From Actinopolymorpha rutila (GTDB lineage Bacteria; Actinomycetota; Actinomycetes; Propionibacteriales; Actinopolymorphaceae), in the NCBI RefSeq assembly GCF_013407855.1, contig NZ_JACBZH010000001.1:6780838-6844837 (forward strand): 64,000 bases of DNA, read 5' to 3'. Position 1 is the stretch's first letter; every line of letters starts with the position of its first letter. This document shows positions 12,809 through 24,555 of the stretch, in pieces. Both the position numbers and the translations under genes were made by a program. The notes beneath the pieces are model-generated. The model saw only the letters and a program-made list of their open reading frames with translations. It was not told the DNA's origin and made no database searches.

Positions 12809-14710
12809 CTACTTCTGCTCGCCGGACTTGTCGTCGTCGACGACCTCGCCCTCCACGACGTCGTCCCCGCCGTTGGTGGGAGCGTCACCGGCCGCGCCGG
12901 CAGCGTCGGCGTCAGCGGTGCCCTCGCCGGCGTCGCCGGCCGGGGTGCCCTGGGACTGCTGGGCGTTGGCGTAGATCGCCGAACCCATCTTCGTCCGCGA
13001 CTCCGACAACTTGTCGAACGCCGCCTTCAGGGCGTCGTTGTCCTCACCCTCCAGCGCCTTCTTCAACGCGGCGACATCCTGCTCGACCTCCGACTTCACC
13101 TCAGCCGGAACACTGTCGGGATTGTCCGCGACGAACTTCTCCGTCTGGTAGACCAGACTGTCCGCCTGGTTGCGCAGTTCGGCGGCCTCACGACGACGCC
13201 GGTCCTCCTCGGCGTACTGCTCCGCGTCGCGGACCATCCGGTCGATGTCGTCCTTCGGCAACGCCGACCCACCCGTCACCGTCATCTTCTGCTCACGACC
13301 CGTCCCCAGATCCTTCGCCGACACATGCACGATCCCGTTCGCGTCGATGTCGAAGGACACCTCGATCTTGGGCACGCCGCGCGGAGCCGGTGCGATCCCG
13401 GTGAGCTCGAAGTTGCCGAGCGACTTGTTGTCGGCCGCCATGGCCCGCTCGCCCTGGAACACCTCGATCAGGACGGACGACTGACCGTCGGCCGCGGTGG
13501 AGAAGACCTCCGACTTGGTGGTCGGGATCGTCGTGTTGCGCTCGATGATCTTGGTGAAGATGCCGCCCTGGCCGGACAGCCGGCCCGACGCGATGCCGAG
13601 GGACAGGGGAGTGACATCCAACAACAAGACATCCTTCACCTCACCCCGCAACACACCCGACTGCAACGACGCACCAATCGCCACCACCTCATCAGGATTC
13701 ACACCCTTGTGCGGCTCCTTACCACCAGTCAACTCCCGCACCACATCCGCCACCGCAGGCATCCGCGTCGACCCACCCACAAGAATCACGTGATCGATCT
13801 TGCCCACCTCGACCCCGCCATCCTTCAACACCTGCTGGAACGGCCGACGACACCGCTCCAACAAATCCCCCGTCATCCGCTGGAACTCAGCCCGAGTCAA
13901 CTTCTCGTCCAAATGCAACGGACCCGACTCACCCAACGTCACATACGGCAGATTGATCGACGTCTCCGACGCCGACGACAACTCGATCTTCGCCTTCTCC
14001 GCAGCCTCCGTCAGCCGCTGCTTCGCGATCTTGTCCGCCCCAAGATCCACACCATGCTTGTTCTTGAACTGACCCACCAGCCAGTCCACAATCTTCGAAT
14101 CCCAGTCATCCCCACCCAGATGATTGTCACCAGAGGTCGCCTTCACCTCAAACACACCCTCACCAATCTCCAACAACGAGACATCGAAGGTGCCACCACC
14201 CAGATCGAACACCAGAATCGTCTGATCCGACCCCTTGTCCAACCCATACGCCAACGCCGCCGCAGTCGGCTCATTGATGATCCGCTGAACATTCAACCCA
14301 GCGATCTCACCAGCCTCCTTCGTCGCCTGACGCTGCGCATCCGAAAAATACGCCGGCACGGTAATCACCGCATCCGTCACCGACTCCCCCAGATACGCCT
14401 CCGCATCACGCTTCAACTTCTGCAACACAAACGCAGAAATCTGCTGCGCCGTAAACGGCTTCCCATCCACAGACGCCGACCAATCCGACCCCATATGACG
14501 CTTCACCGAACGAATCGTCCGATCAACATTCGTCACCGCCTGCCGCTTCGCCACCTCCCCCACCAACACCTCACCATTCTTCGCAAACGCCACCACCGAC
14601 GGAGTCGTCCGCGCACCCTCCGCATTCGTCACAACCGTCGGCTCCCCACCCTCAAGAACCGCCACCACAGAATTCGTCGTACCAAGATCGATACCGACCG
14701 AACGAGACAT
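12809..14710 (-). CDS. dnaK: Molecular chaperone DnaK (second, clpB-distal copy)
   Basis: Hsp70 chaperone, cytoplasmic, working with DnaJ and GrpE. 633 residues from the ATG at 14710, which has GGAGG 9 bases upstream; an in-frame GTG two codons earlier is too close to that site. ATPase-domain motifs: GIDLGTTNSVVAVLEGG at the N terminus, DLGGGTFDVSLLEIGEGVF, and VILVGGSTRMPAVADVVREL. The substrate-binding domain follows, then an acidic tail ending EEVVDDDKSGEQK-like. It lies downstream of clpB and is near-identical in DNA to the operon dnaK at 20027-21916 over most of its length, but differs in the segment 13318-13605 (with an extra SGRLSGQ insertion) and in the tail. Codons in the ATPase region are T/G-ending, unlike the rest of the window. 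No HspR operator is visible before it, so it may be read from clpB or constitutively. Confidence 0.93.
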   Translation of the reverse strand: MSRSVGIDLGTTNSVVAVLEGGEPTVVTNAEGARTTPSVVAFAKNGEVLVGEVAKRQAVTNVDRTIRSVKRHMGSDWSASVDGKPFTAQQISAFVLQKLKRDAEAYLGESVTDAVITVPAYFSDAQRQATKEAGEIAGLNVQRIINEPTAAALAYGLDKGSDQTILVFDLGGGTFDVSLLEIGEGVFEVKATSGDNHLGGDDWDSKIVDWLVGQFKNKHGVDLGADKIAKQRLTEAAEKAKIELSSASETSINLPYVTLGESGPLHLDEKLTRAEFQRMTGDLLERCRRPFQQVLKDGGVEVGKIDHVILVGGSTRMPAVADVVRELTGGKEPHKGVNPDEVVAIGASLQSGVLRGEVKDVLLLDVTPLSLGIASGRLSGQGGIFTKIIERNTTIPTTKSEVFSTAADGQSSVLIEVFQGERAMAADNKSLGNFELTGIAPAPRGVPKIEVSFDIDANGIVHVSAKDLGTGREQKMTVTGGSALPKDDIDRMVRDAEQYAEEDRRRREAAELRNQADSLVYQTEKFVADNPDSVPAEVKSEVEQDVAALKKALEGEDNDALKAAFDKLSESRTKMGSAIYANAQQSQGTPAGDAGEGTADADAAGAAGDAPTNGGDDVVEGEVVDDDKSGEQK

Positions 14711-14736
14711 AACCACAAGCCTCCGAGCCAGATTGG

Positions 14737-14764
14737 GGTGCGGCGCCCGCGAGGGCGCCGCACC
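14737..14764 (-). terminator. Hairpin between clpB and the second dnaK
   Basis: A perfect 11-bp stem (GGTGCGGCGCC / GGCGCCGCACC) with a 6-base loop lies 100 bases after clpB and 27 bases before the dnaK start. It may attenuate readthrough from clpB or act as a 5' leader structure of dnaK; there is no U tract. Confidence 0.45.
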
Positions 14765-14863
14765 GGATGTTGTACCGATGAACAGGGGAGCCGACCGGTC
14801 GGCCGGATCGAACGGACAGGTTCAGTTGCGCAGTTTGCGCGGTTGAACGGTTGTAGGGCCGGG

Positions 14864-17479
<2,616 letters not shown>

Positions 17480-17547
17480 GGTTTCCGTGTCCCCGGTTTC
17501 GGTGTCCCCGTCGTGGTCATCGGGTCTTCTGCTGGTTGAACGATCCT

Positions 17548-17574
17548 GAAGTTGAGTCCATTCCACTCAACTTC
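17548..17574. promoter_or_regulatory. HAIR operator (HspR-binding inverted repeat) of clpB
   Basis: A perfect 10-bp inverted repeat, GAAGTTGAGT-N7-ACTCAACTTC, containing the TTGAGT-N7-ACTCAA core of the HspR-associated inverted repeat known from Streptomyces and mycobacteria. It sits 69 bases before the clpB start. On the minus strand TTGAGT at 17565-17570 can double as a -35 box with AGGATC 17 bases on, so bound HspR would block the polymerase. Confidence 0.85.
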
Positions 17575-17614
17575 GAGGTCGTTCGGGGCCCTGGGTCATG
17601 GGTCATCCGTGAGA

Positions 17615-18085
17615 TCAGGGCTGTCGCCGACGCCGCGCCCGGCCCTTCCAGACCACGACGGCCTGGCTCGGGCGGGGCAGGAGCTCGGGGAGAAAGGCCG
17701 CCTGCTCGGCGGCTCGTTCGAACATCAGCCGGGCGTCCTCGAGAGCGCCCTCCAACTCCTGCACCCGGGAGCCGAGTGCCTCGACGACGGACTCCAACTC
17801 GAGGATCCGCCGCACGCCCTCCAGGCCGATGCCCGCGGCGGTGAGTTCGGTGACGTGCCGCAGGGTCTCGATGTCGCGGAGGGAGTAGCGCCGGCCGCCG
17901 CCCCCCGACCGGCCCGGGCGTACCAGCCCGAGCCGGTCGTAGGTGCGAAGCGTCTGCGGGTGCAGGCCGGTGAGCTCGGCCGCGACGCTGATGACGTAGA
18001 CCGGCGTCTCGGCGTCCATCGACACGTCGAAGGCCGGCCGGGAGCGGCGGGAGCCGTCCGGCGAGCCGGCTCGGGTACCCGTCAT
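17615..18085 (-). CDS. hspR: Heat-shock repressor HspR (MerR family)
   Basis: Autoregulatory repressor of the dnaK operon, using DnaK as co-repressor in Streptomyces. 156 residues. The winged-helix MerR DNA-binding domain starts near residue 28: VYVISVAAELTGLHPQTLRT, then YDRLGLVRPGRSGGGGRRYS and LRDIETLRHVTELTAAGIGL, followed by a short coiled coil. The C-terminal end is basic (RARRRRQP). The ATG overlaps the dnaJ stop by four bases. The conserved hydrophobic FLPELLPRP-VVVW tail is where family members contact DnaK. Confidence 0.93.
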   Translation of the reverse strand: MTGTRAGSPDGSRRSRPAFDVSMDAETPVYVISVAAELTGLHPQTLRTYDRLGLVRPGRSGGGGRRYSLRDIETLRHVTELTAAGIGLEGVRRILELESVVEALGSRVQELEGALEDARLMFERAAEQAAFLPELLPRPSQAVVVWKGRARRRRQP

Positions 18086-19272
18086 CGGACGCCTTCTTTC
18101 CCGTCGTAACCACCGTGCGCCGCGTCGGTGCCGGTCGCCCGGCGGTAGGCGTCGAGAGCATCCCGGGCCTTGTCGTCGAGATGGTCGGGAACGACCACCT
18201 CCACGGTGACCAGCAGATCGCCCTTGGTGCCGTCCCGGCGGGCCGCCCCCTTGCCGCGTACGCGGAACGTACGGCCGTTGGGTGTGCCCGGTGGAACCTT
18301 CAGGGTGACCAGCGGGCCGGCCAGCGTGGGCACCTTCACCTCACCACCGAGCGCGGCCTCGGGGAACGAGATCGGCACGGTGACGGTGAGGTGCTCGCCC
18401 TTGCGGCCGAACCGCTCGTCCGCCTGCACGTGCACTGTGACGTACAGGTCGCCGGCCGGTCCGCCCCGCTCGCCCGCGGCGCCCTTGCCGCGCAGCCGGA
18501 TGCGCTGGTTGTCGTACACCCCGGCCGGGATGCGCACCTGCATCGTGCGCGCCGACTCCGCCCGGCCCGAGCCGTGGCAGGTGGGGCACGGGTTGTCCAC
18601 CACCAGGCCGCGGCCCCGGCAGGAGCGGCACGGCTCGGTCATCGCCAGCCGGCCGCCCTGGGAGGTGGCCCGCATACCGACGCCCTCGCAGTCCGGGCAC
18701 ACCCGCGGCATCGTCCCAGCCTTCGCGCCGGTGCCAGAACACGCCGGACAGGGCGCGTCGCTGGTCATCCGGAGCGGCACCGTCACGCCGTCGACCGCGT
18801 CGCGGAAACCGATGGTGACCTCGGTCTCCACGTCGGCGCCCCGGCGCGGGCGGGTGCCCGGCGGGGTCCGGGTGCGCCCACCCCCGGTGAAGATGCCACC
18901 GAGGATGTCGCCCAGACCGCCGCCTCCGCGGTTGCCGCCCTGCTGGGTGAAGATGTCGCCGAGGTCGAACGGGAAACCGCCACCGGCCTGGCCGCCACCC
19001 CCTCCGCCGCCGCCGGGGAAGCGGAACCCGCCTCCGCCGAACAGCGACCGTGCCTCGTCGTACTCCTTGCGCTTGGCCGGGTCGGAGAGGACGGAGTAGG
19101 CCTCGGAAACCTCCTTGAACCGCTCCTCCGCCTTGGCGTCACCCCGGTTGGCGTCGGGGTGGTTCTGCCGGGCGAGCTTGCGGTAGGACTTCTTGATCTC
19201 CTCGGCCGAGGCATCCTTGGAGACGCCGAGCACCTTGTAGAAGTCCTTCTCGAGCCATTCCTTCGTGCCCAT
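18082..19272 (-). CDS. dnaJ: Chaperone protein DnaJ
   Basis: Hsp40 co-chaperone that stimulates DnaK ATPase. 396 residues from the ATG at 19272, behind GGGGGAGG; an in-frame GTG four codons earlier overlaps the ribosome site. The J domain holds YRKLARQNHPDANRG with the essential HPD. A Gly/Phe-rich segment with a run of nine glycines follows (residues 75-110), then four zinc-binding CxxCxGxG repeats: CPACSGTG, CPDCEGVG, CRSCRGRG, CPTCHGSG. The C-terminal peptide-binding domain is complete. It lies 23 bases after grpE and overlaps hspR, so all belong to one transcript. Confidence 0.95.
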   Translation of the reverse strand: MGTKEWLEKDFYKVLGVSKDASAEEIKKSYRKLARQNHPDANRGDAKAEERFKEVSEAYSVLSDPAKRKEYDEARSLFGGGGFRFPGGGGGGGGQAGGGFPFDLGDIFTQQGGNRGGGGLGDILGGIFTGGGRTRTPPGTRPRRGADVETEVTIGFRDAVDGVTVPLRMTSDAPCPACSGTGAKAGTMPRVCPDCEGVGMRATSQGGRLAMTEPCRSCRGRGLVVDNPCPTCHGSGRAESARTMQVRIPAGVYDNQRIRLRGKGAAGERGGPAGDLYVTVHVQADERFGRKGEHLTVTVPISFPEAALGGEVKVPTLAGPLVTLKVPPGTPNGRTFRVRGKGAARRDGTKGDLLVTVEVVVPDHLDDKARDALDAYRRATGTDAAHGGYDGKEGVR

Positions 19273-19295
19273 GGTGCTCCCCACCTCCCCCTTGC

Positions 19296-20030
19296 TCAGC
19301 CGTTGCCGGTCGGCGGCTGGTCATCGGCGCCCGCCGTGGCGCCTTCGTCGTCGGCCGGGCCGGTGTCCTCGCCCGGCGCCGCCTGCTCCGGCGGCAGTCC
19401 GACGGTGGGTTCGGTGACGGCGACCCGCGCCGGCCGCAGCACCCGCTCGCCCAGCCGGTAGCCGGGCTGCAGGATCGCGGAGCACGTCGGCCCCGACACG
19501 TCGTCGGAGTACGCGTGCATGAGCGCGTCGTGCACACGTGGGTCGAACTCCTCGCCGACCTCGCCGAACTTCACCAGCCCGAGCTTGGACAAGGAGGTCT
19601 CCAGCGCCTCGGCCACCGCCTTGAAGCCGCCGGACAGCTCCTCGTGCTCCCGTGCCCGGCCGATGTCGTCCAGGACCGGGAGGAGCTCGGTCAGCACGCT
19701 GCCGACCGCCTGCTCCTGGTTTGCCTGCCGGTCGCGGTCGACCCGCCGCTTGTAGTTGACGTACTCCGCCTGGAGCCGCTTGAGGTCGTTGGTGCGTTCG
19801 ACCACGGCCGACTTGAGGGCGTCCACCTCCGCGGCGGAGGCCACCAGGACCTCCTCGGCACCGCCCGACTCACCGGTCGGGGAGGCGGCCTCCGCGACGG
19901 TGTCGGCCGCGTCGCCGGCACCGGGCGAAGGCGCGGTCGCCCGCGCCTCCTCCCGGATCTCACCGGTGCGCGGGTCGATACGCCGCCGGTCGTGGACCAC
20001 GGGTCCTTCGTGTTCCTCGGCCTGGCTCAC
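19296..20030 (-). CDS. grpE: Nucleotide exchange factor GrpE
   Basis: Promotes ADP release from DnaK. 244 residues: a disordered acidic N terminus (1-75), a long helix (LKSAVVERTNDLKRLQAEYV, residues 72-110) followed by NYKRRVDRDRQANQEQA, and the beta domain with LEKFGEVGEEFDPRVHDALM-like text around 165 and GYRLGERVLRPARVAV near 200, which is the family signature. The Pro/Glu/Asp-rich C terminus is typical of actinobacterial GrpE. Its ATG overlaps the dnaK stop. Confidence 0.94.
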   Translation of the reverse strand: MSQAEEHEGPVVHDRRRIDPRTGEIREEARATAPSPGAGDAADTVAEAASPTGESGGAEEVLVASAAEVDALKSAVVERTNDLKRLQAEYVNYKRRVDRDRQANQEQAVGSVLTELLPVLDDIGRAREHEELSGGFKAVAEALETSLSKLGLVKFGEVGEEFDPRVHDALMHAYSDDVSGPTCSAILQPGYRLGERVLRPARVAVTEPTVGLPPEQAAPGEDTGPADDEGATAGADDQPPTGNG

Positions 20031-21916
20031 TTCTGACCGCCCTGTCCCTCGTCGTTGGCGCCGCCCGCGGGCTTGTCCTCGTCGACGATCTCGGCGTCGA
20101 CCACGTCGTCGTCCGCGGCGCCGGCGGAGGCGTCGGCGGTGCCCTCGCCGGCGTCGCCGGCCGGGGTGCCCTGGGACTGCTGGGCATTGGCGTAGATCGC
20201 CGAACCCATCTTCGTCCGCGACTCCGACAACTTGTCGAACGCCGCCTTCAGGGCGTCGTTGTCCTCACCCTCCAGCGCCTTCTTCAACGCGGCGACATCC
20301 TGCTCGACCTCCGACTTCACCTCAGCCGGAACACTGTCGGGATTGTCCGCGACGAACTTCTCCGTCTGGTAGACCAGACTGTCCGCCTGGTTGCGCAGTT
20401 CGGCGGCCTCACGACGACGCCGGTCCTCCTCGGCGTACTGCTCCGCGTCGCGGACCATCCGGTCGATGTCGTCCTTCGGCAACGCCGACCCACCCGTCAC
20501 CGTCATCTTCTGCTCACGACCGGTGCCCAGGTCCTTTGCCGACACATGCACGATGCCGTTCGCGTCGATGTCGAACGCGACCTCGATCTGCGGGACGTTT
20601 CGGGGTGCGGGCGGAAGTCCGGTGAGCTCGAAGTTGCCCAGCGACTTGTTGTCCCGGGCCATTTCGCGTTCGCCCTGGAAGACCTCGATCATCACCGATG
20701 GCTGGTTGTCCTCGGCAGTCGTGAAGACTTCGGAACGCTTCGTGGGAATGGTGGTGTTGCGCTCGATGATCTTGGTGAACACACCACCCTTGGTGGCGAT
20801 GCCGAGGGACAGGGGAGTGACATCCAACAACAAGACATCCTTCACCTCACCCCGCAACACACCCGACTGCAACGACGCACCAATCGCCACCACCTCATCA
20901 GGATTCACACCCTTGTGCGGCTCCTTACCACCAGTCAACTCCCGCACCACATCCGCCACCGCAGGCATCCGCGTCGACCCACCCACAAGAATCACGTGAT
21001 CGATCTTGCCCACCTCGACCCCGCCATCCTTCAACACCTGCTGGAACGGCCGACGACACCGCTCCAACAAATCCCCCGTCATCCGCTGGAACTCAGCCCG
21101 AGTCAACTTCTCGTCCAAATGCAACGGACCCGACTCACCCAACGTCACATACGGCAGATTGATCGACGTCTCCGACGCCGACGACAACTCGATCTTCGCC
21201 TTCTCCGCAGCCTCCGTCAGCCGCTGCTTCGCGATCTTGTCCGCCCCAAGATCCACACCATGCTTGTTCTTGAACTGACCCACCAGCCAGTCCACAATCT
21301 TCGAATCCCAGTCATCCCCACCCAGATGATTGTCACCAGAGGTCGCCTTCACCTCAAACACACCCTCACCAATCTCCAACAACGAGACATCGAAGGTGCC
21401 ACCACCCAGATCGAACACCAGAATCGTCTGATCCGACCCCTTGTCCAACCCATACGCCAACGCCGCCGCAGTCGGCTCATTGATGATCCGCTGAACATTC
21501 AACCCAGCGATCTCACCAGCCTCCTTCGTCGCCTGACGCTGCGCATCCGAAAAATACGCCGGCACGGTAATCACCGCATCCGTCACCGACTCCCCCAGAT
21601 ACGCCTCCGCATCACGCTTCAACTTCTGCAACACAAACGCAGAAATCTGCTGCGCCGTAAACGGCTTCCCATCCACAGACGCCGACCAATCCGACCCCAT
21701 ATGACGCTTCACCGAACGAATCGTCCGATCAACATTCGTCACCGCCTGCCGCTTCGCCACCTCCCCCACCAACACCTCACCATTCTTCGCAAACGCCACC
21801 ACCGACGGAGTCGTCCGCGCACCCTCCGCATTCGTCACAACCGTCGGCTCCCCACCCTCAAGAACCGCCACCACAGAATTCGTCGTACCAAGATCGATAC
21901 CGACCGAACGAGACAT
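20027..21916 (-). CDS. dnaK: Molecular chaperone DnaK (operon copy)
   Basis: First gene of the HspR-controlled chaperone operon. 629 residues from the ATG at 21916, with GGAGG 9 bases upstream. It has the same ATPase motifs as the other copy: GIDLGTTNSVVAVLEGG, DLGGGTFDVSLLEIGEG and VILVGGSTRMPAV. The substrate-binding segment reads LGIATKGGVFTKIIERNTTI, the standard actinobacterial form. The tail is acidic (DDDVVDAEIVDEDKP). The two copies share near-identical DNA from the start to about codon 368 and again from about codon 465 to the start of the tail, including 17 bases upstream of the start. The ATPase half uses AAT, GAT, GGT and TTG heavily, in contrast to grpE and dnaJ. Confidence 0.95.
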   Translation of the reverse strand: MSRSVGIDLGTTNSVVAVLEGGEPTVVTNAEGARTTPSVVAFAKNGEVLVGEVAKRQAVTNVDRTIRSVKRHMGSDWSASVDGKPFTAQQISAFVLQKLKRDAEAYLGESVTDAVITVPAYFSDAQRQATKEAGEIAGLNVQRIINEPTAAALAYGLDKGSDQTILVFDLGGGTFDVSLLEIGEGVFEVKATSGDNHLGGDDWDSKIVDWLVGQFKNKHGVDLGADKIAKQRLTEAAEKAKIELSSASETSINLPYVTLGESGPLHLDEKLTRAEFQRMTGDLLERCRRPFQQVLKDGGVEVGKIDHVILVGGSTRMPAVADVVRELTGGKEPHKGVNPDEVVAIGASLQSGVLRGEVKDVLLLDVTPLSLGIATKGGVFTKIIERNTTIPTKRSEVFTTAEDNQPSVMIEVFQGEREMARDNKSLGNFELTGLPPAPRNVPQIEVAFDIDANGIVHVSAKDLGTGREQKMTVTGGSALPKDDIDRMVRDAEQYAEEDRRRREAAELRNQADSLVYQTEKFVADNPDSVPAEVKSEVEQDVAALKKALEGEDNDALKAAFDKLSESRTKMGSAIYANAQQSQGTPAGDAGEGTADASAGAADDDVVDAEIVDEDKPAGGANDEGQGGQK

Positions 21917-22076
21917 AACCACAAGCCTCCGAGTTGAGAGCCGCCCGGCGGACGCCGTGCGGATGGATCTGGTGTCGTGTTGTGCGTGCGATGCGCTTGC
22001 GCGATCGTGCTGGTGTCGCCCCCCTGCGGGCGGACGGTCGGAGTCCGACCTGTCAGCCTTGAGTGCCACCGGCTCA

Positions 22077-22105
22077 ATCTTGCCGACCAAGCGTGCTTCA
22101 GTCAA
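22077..22105 (-). promoter_or_regulatory. dnaK: Probable promoter of the dnaK operon
   Basis: Minus-strand -35 TTGACT (22100-22105), 17-base spacer, -10 CAAGAT (22077-22082). It lies just downstream of the HAIR element and about 160 bases before the dnaK start, leaving a long 5' leader. Confidence 0.5.
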
Positions 22106-22109
22106 CAGA

Positions 22110-22130
22110 GGTGAGTCAACTCGGCTCAAG
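22110..22130. promoter_or_regulatory. HAIR-like HspR operator of the dnaK operon
   Basis: On the minus strand CTTGAGC-N7-ACTCACC matches the consensus CTTGAGT-N7-ACTCAAG at 11 of 14 fixed positions with the exact 7-base spacing. It abuts the -35 box of the dnaK promoter. Confidence 0.7.
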
Positions 22131-22204
22131 TTCAGGGTCGGGTCAGGGTCGCCTCCGGGTACCCGACGGGGCGACGTCGGCGGCAGAGGCAACGGGCGGG
22201 CATG

Positions 22205-22249
22205 CGAGAGGGCCCCGAGATCACCGGTGGCGATCTCGGGGCCCTCTCG
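22205..22249. terminator. Strong bidirectional-type hairpin between protease and dnaK regions
   Basis: A perfect 18-bp stem (CGAGAGGGCCCCGAGATC and its complement) with a 9-base loop, 90 bases downstream of the metalloprotease stop on the minus strand. It insulates that gene from the dnaK promoter. No U tract. Confidence 0.8.
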
Positions 22250-22338
22250 ACTCGTGGTGCGGCGACTTACGGGTGGCTACCTCCTGTCGGCGGCTCCGCT
22301 GACGCGGCAGCTCACCTGGCCGGCCACCCGAATGTCGG

Positions 22339-24555
22339 TCATGCGCAGGTGTAGATCTTGAAGTTGTCCACATCCATCACCGACGCCTGGGCGTCGCTCG
22401 ACACACCGCTGGCCGAGATCCGGAACTGGACCTTCTTTCCGGCGAGGGTCAGCAGGTTGTACTTTGCCGAGGCCCAGCCGTGGGAGTCGTGCTGGGTCCA
22501 GGGCCCGCCGTTGACCGAGCCGGGCAGGGAGTTGGCATTCTTCCAGCCGCTGCCGTCGTTGTACTCCAGCTTGGCGGTCGTACCTGCCGAGGGCTGGTAC
22601 AGGCTGAACAGCGTGGCGTAGTCGATCCGCAGCCAGCTACCGACCGGGATGGTCTTCTGGCTCGACGTCGCCGTGCTGGTCGTGACCGCCGGGTAGGGCC
22701 CGCTCGCCGGCTGGGTGAACAGCCCGAGTGCATCCTTACCGGTGTTGACGTAGTCGAACCCGATGTCCGCATTCGTCAGGCCGGCCCCACCGGCCATCGA
22801 CCAGTCCGACGGACTGGCGTCGAAGGTCTGAACGTAGGACGACTTCACGTTGCCCACGGTGCAGTAGGGCGTGGCAACCGGGGCGGCGTTGGCCGGGTCC
22901 TTGTAGAGCTCGGTCGCGCGGACGGCCTTGTCGACCTGGGCGCAGTCGTCCTCGGTGATGTAGGTGCCGGTCTTGCCGATGTTCTTGCGGCAGGACAGCG
23001 GCAGGACGTTGAACAGATCCTTGTAGTCCGTACCCGAGGTCATCAGGTTTTCGGCGGTCCAGTAGATCTTGAACGCCTTCGCCAGGCCGATGCCACGGAT
23101 GGTGTAGCCGTTGAAGGTGTCGCCCTGGGTGAGCAGGTAGGCGGTCTTGTTGCCCGGCCCGCTGTTGGTGTGCACGCCCCCGCTGTCGCGGTACTGCGCG
23201 TCGGCAGCCCACAGGGAGGAGGTCATGCGGTCAGGCTGGTCGTACTTGGTCGGGTCCTTCAGGCTGCGCAGCGGCGCGGGCAGGTCCGGCGACGCCGGCT
23301 TCTCGTCCTCACCGATCAGCCAGCCCTGGTCGCTGGCGGCCTTGCCGGGGTTGGCGGCCAGGTCGATCAGCTCGCCCATGGTGTCGGAGACCGACTCGTT
23401 GATCGCACCCGACTGGTAGGCGTAGAAGAGTGCGGAGGTGTGCGCCGTCACGCCGTGGGTCAGCTCGTGGCCCGTCACGTCGAGGCCGGTCACGCCCTCG
23501 CCGTAGACCATCTGCTGGATGCCGTCGCTCCAGAAGGCGTTGGCCAGGGGGCAGCCCGCCTGCAGCTGCGACAGGCAGGTCCGGGTGGAGGCCTTCAGCG
23601 TCTTGCTGTCGCCGCCGATGAACGAGGAGACGTCCAGGCCGGCGTAGGAGGCGTACCACTTGGAGACCACGCCGAGGTTGTCGTAGACCTTGTCGACGTC
23701 GGCGATGCCGGACTTCGCCTGGCCCTCGCGGCGGGTGTAGGCGTTGGTGGACCCGTCGCACACGGCGCCGTCCAGATTACCGGCGTCCTTGTTGTTCAGG
23801 TCGCAGACGTCGCGCTTGAGGGCCGCGTGGTTGTTGCTGACGGCCAGCGCGACGGTGTGGAAGCCGCTGTCGACGAAGACGGTGTAGTCGACGGAGTGGT
23901 CGGGGGTGTTGACCTGGAACTTCAGCGTCTCGCGGTTGACCGGGGCACCGGGCGCACCGAGCAGCGAGGGGTTGTAGATCCAGCGGCCCTCGCTCTTGAC
24001 CTCGAGCTTGGCGGCGGAGACGTCGGCCTTCTTGGCGACGTAGTCGCGCGCCACGACGCGGCTCGCGCCGACGGTGAAGAGCTTCTGCTTCCTGACCGTC
24101 TGCACCGAACCCTTGGCTGTCTTGCCGAGCAGCGCCTCGAGGTTGCTCTGCTTGTCGAGGGACGCGACCAGCTCGCCCGCGACGACCGGGATGCCGTTGA
24201 TGTACTGCTGCATACGGACGGTGTTGCCACCGTCGACCTGCTGCGACTTGACGGTCCTCATCTGGGCCGGGTCGACGCCGAGCTTGCCCGCGAAGTTCTG
24301 CAGGTGCGTCCTTGCCGCGGCCTTCGGAGACTCCGACGAGCCCTTCGGCAGCTTGATCGCCGCCCCCTTGGCCGCGATGCCTGTGACGTCGCCGTCGGAA
24401 CCCTCTAGAACCTTGATCGAGCTGTCCGGCTTCTTGGGAAGGAAGCTCGGACCGGACATCGTGCCGGCATATGACGGCGCGGCGAGCGCGAGCGCGCTCC
24501 CGCTGATGACCGTCGCCAGGGCGGCGATGCCGCCGACTGTGCGTCGGTACTTCAC
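22339..24555 (-). CDS. Secreted M4-family (thermolysin-like) metalloprotease
   Basis: Secreted zinc endopeptidase of 738 residues, starting at GTG 24555 behind GGGGG. Signal peptide: VGGIAALATVISGSALALAA, cleaved near SYA-GT. An FTP/PepSY propeptide occupies about residues 60-225. The catalytic domain has HELTH with zinc ligands His362 and His366 and the third ligand Glu386 in AINESVSD. The C-terminal part (from about 610) carries YCTVGNVKSSYVQTFDASPS, then a beta-sandwich found in actinobacterial M4 proteins. It is followed by a strong hairpin and lies next to a paralogue with the same architecture, likely a tandem duplication. Confidence 0.92.
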   Translation of the reverse strand: MKYRRTVGGIAALATVISGSALALAAPSYAGTMSGPSFLPKKPDSSIKVLEGSDGDVTGIAAKGAAIKLPKGSSESPKAAARTHLQNFAGKLGVDPAQMRTVKSQQVDGGNTVRMQQYINGIPVVAGELVASLDKQSNLEALLGKTAKGSVQTVRKQKLFTVGASRVVARDYVAKKADVSAAKLEVKSEGRWIYNPSLLGAPGAPVNRETLKFQVNTPDHSVDYTVFVDSGFHTVALAVSNNHAALKRDVCDLNNKDAGNLDGAVCDGSTNAYTRREGQAKSGIADVDKVYDNLGVVSKWYASYAGLDVSSFIGGDSKTLKASTRTCLSQLQAGCPLANAFWSDGIQQMVYGEGVTGLDVTGHELTHGVTAHTSALFYAYQSGAINESVSDTMGELIDLAANPGKAASDQGWLIGEDEKPASPDLPAPLRSLKDPTKYDQPDRMTSSLWAADAQYRDSGGVHTNSGPGNKTAYLLTQGDTFNGYTIRGIGLAKAFKIYWTAENLMTSGTDYKDLFNVLPLSCRKNIGKTGTYITEDDCAQVDKAVRATELYKDPANAAPVATPYCTVGNVKSSYVQTFDASPSDWSMAGGAGLTNADIGFDYVNTGKDALGLFTQPASGPYPAVTTSTATSSQKTIPVGSWLRIDYATLFSLYQPSAGTTAKLEYNDGSGWKNANSLPGSVNGGPWTQHDSHGWASAKYNLLTLAGKKVQFRISASGVSSDAQASVMDVDNFKIYTCA

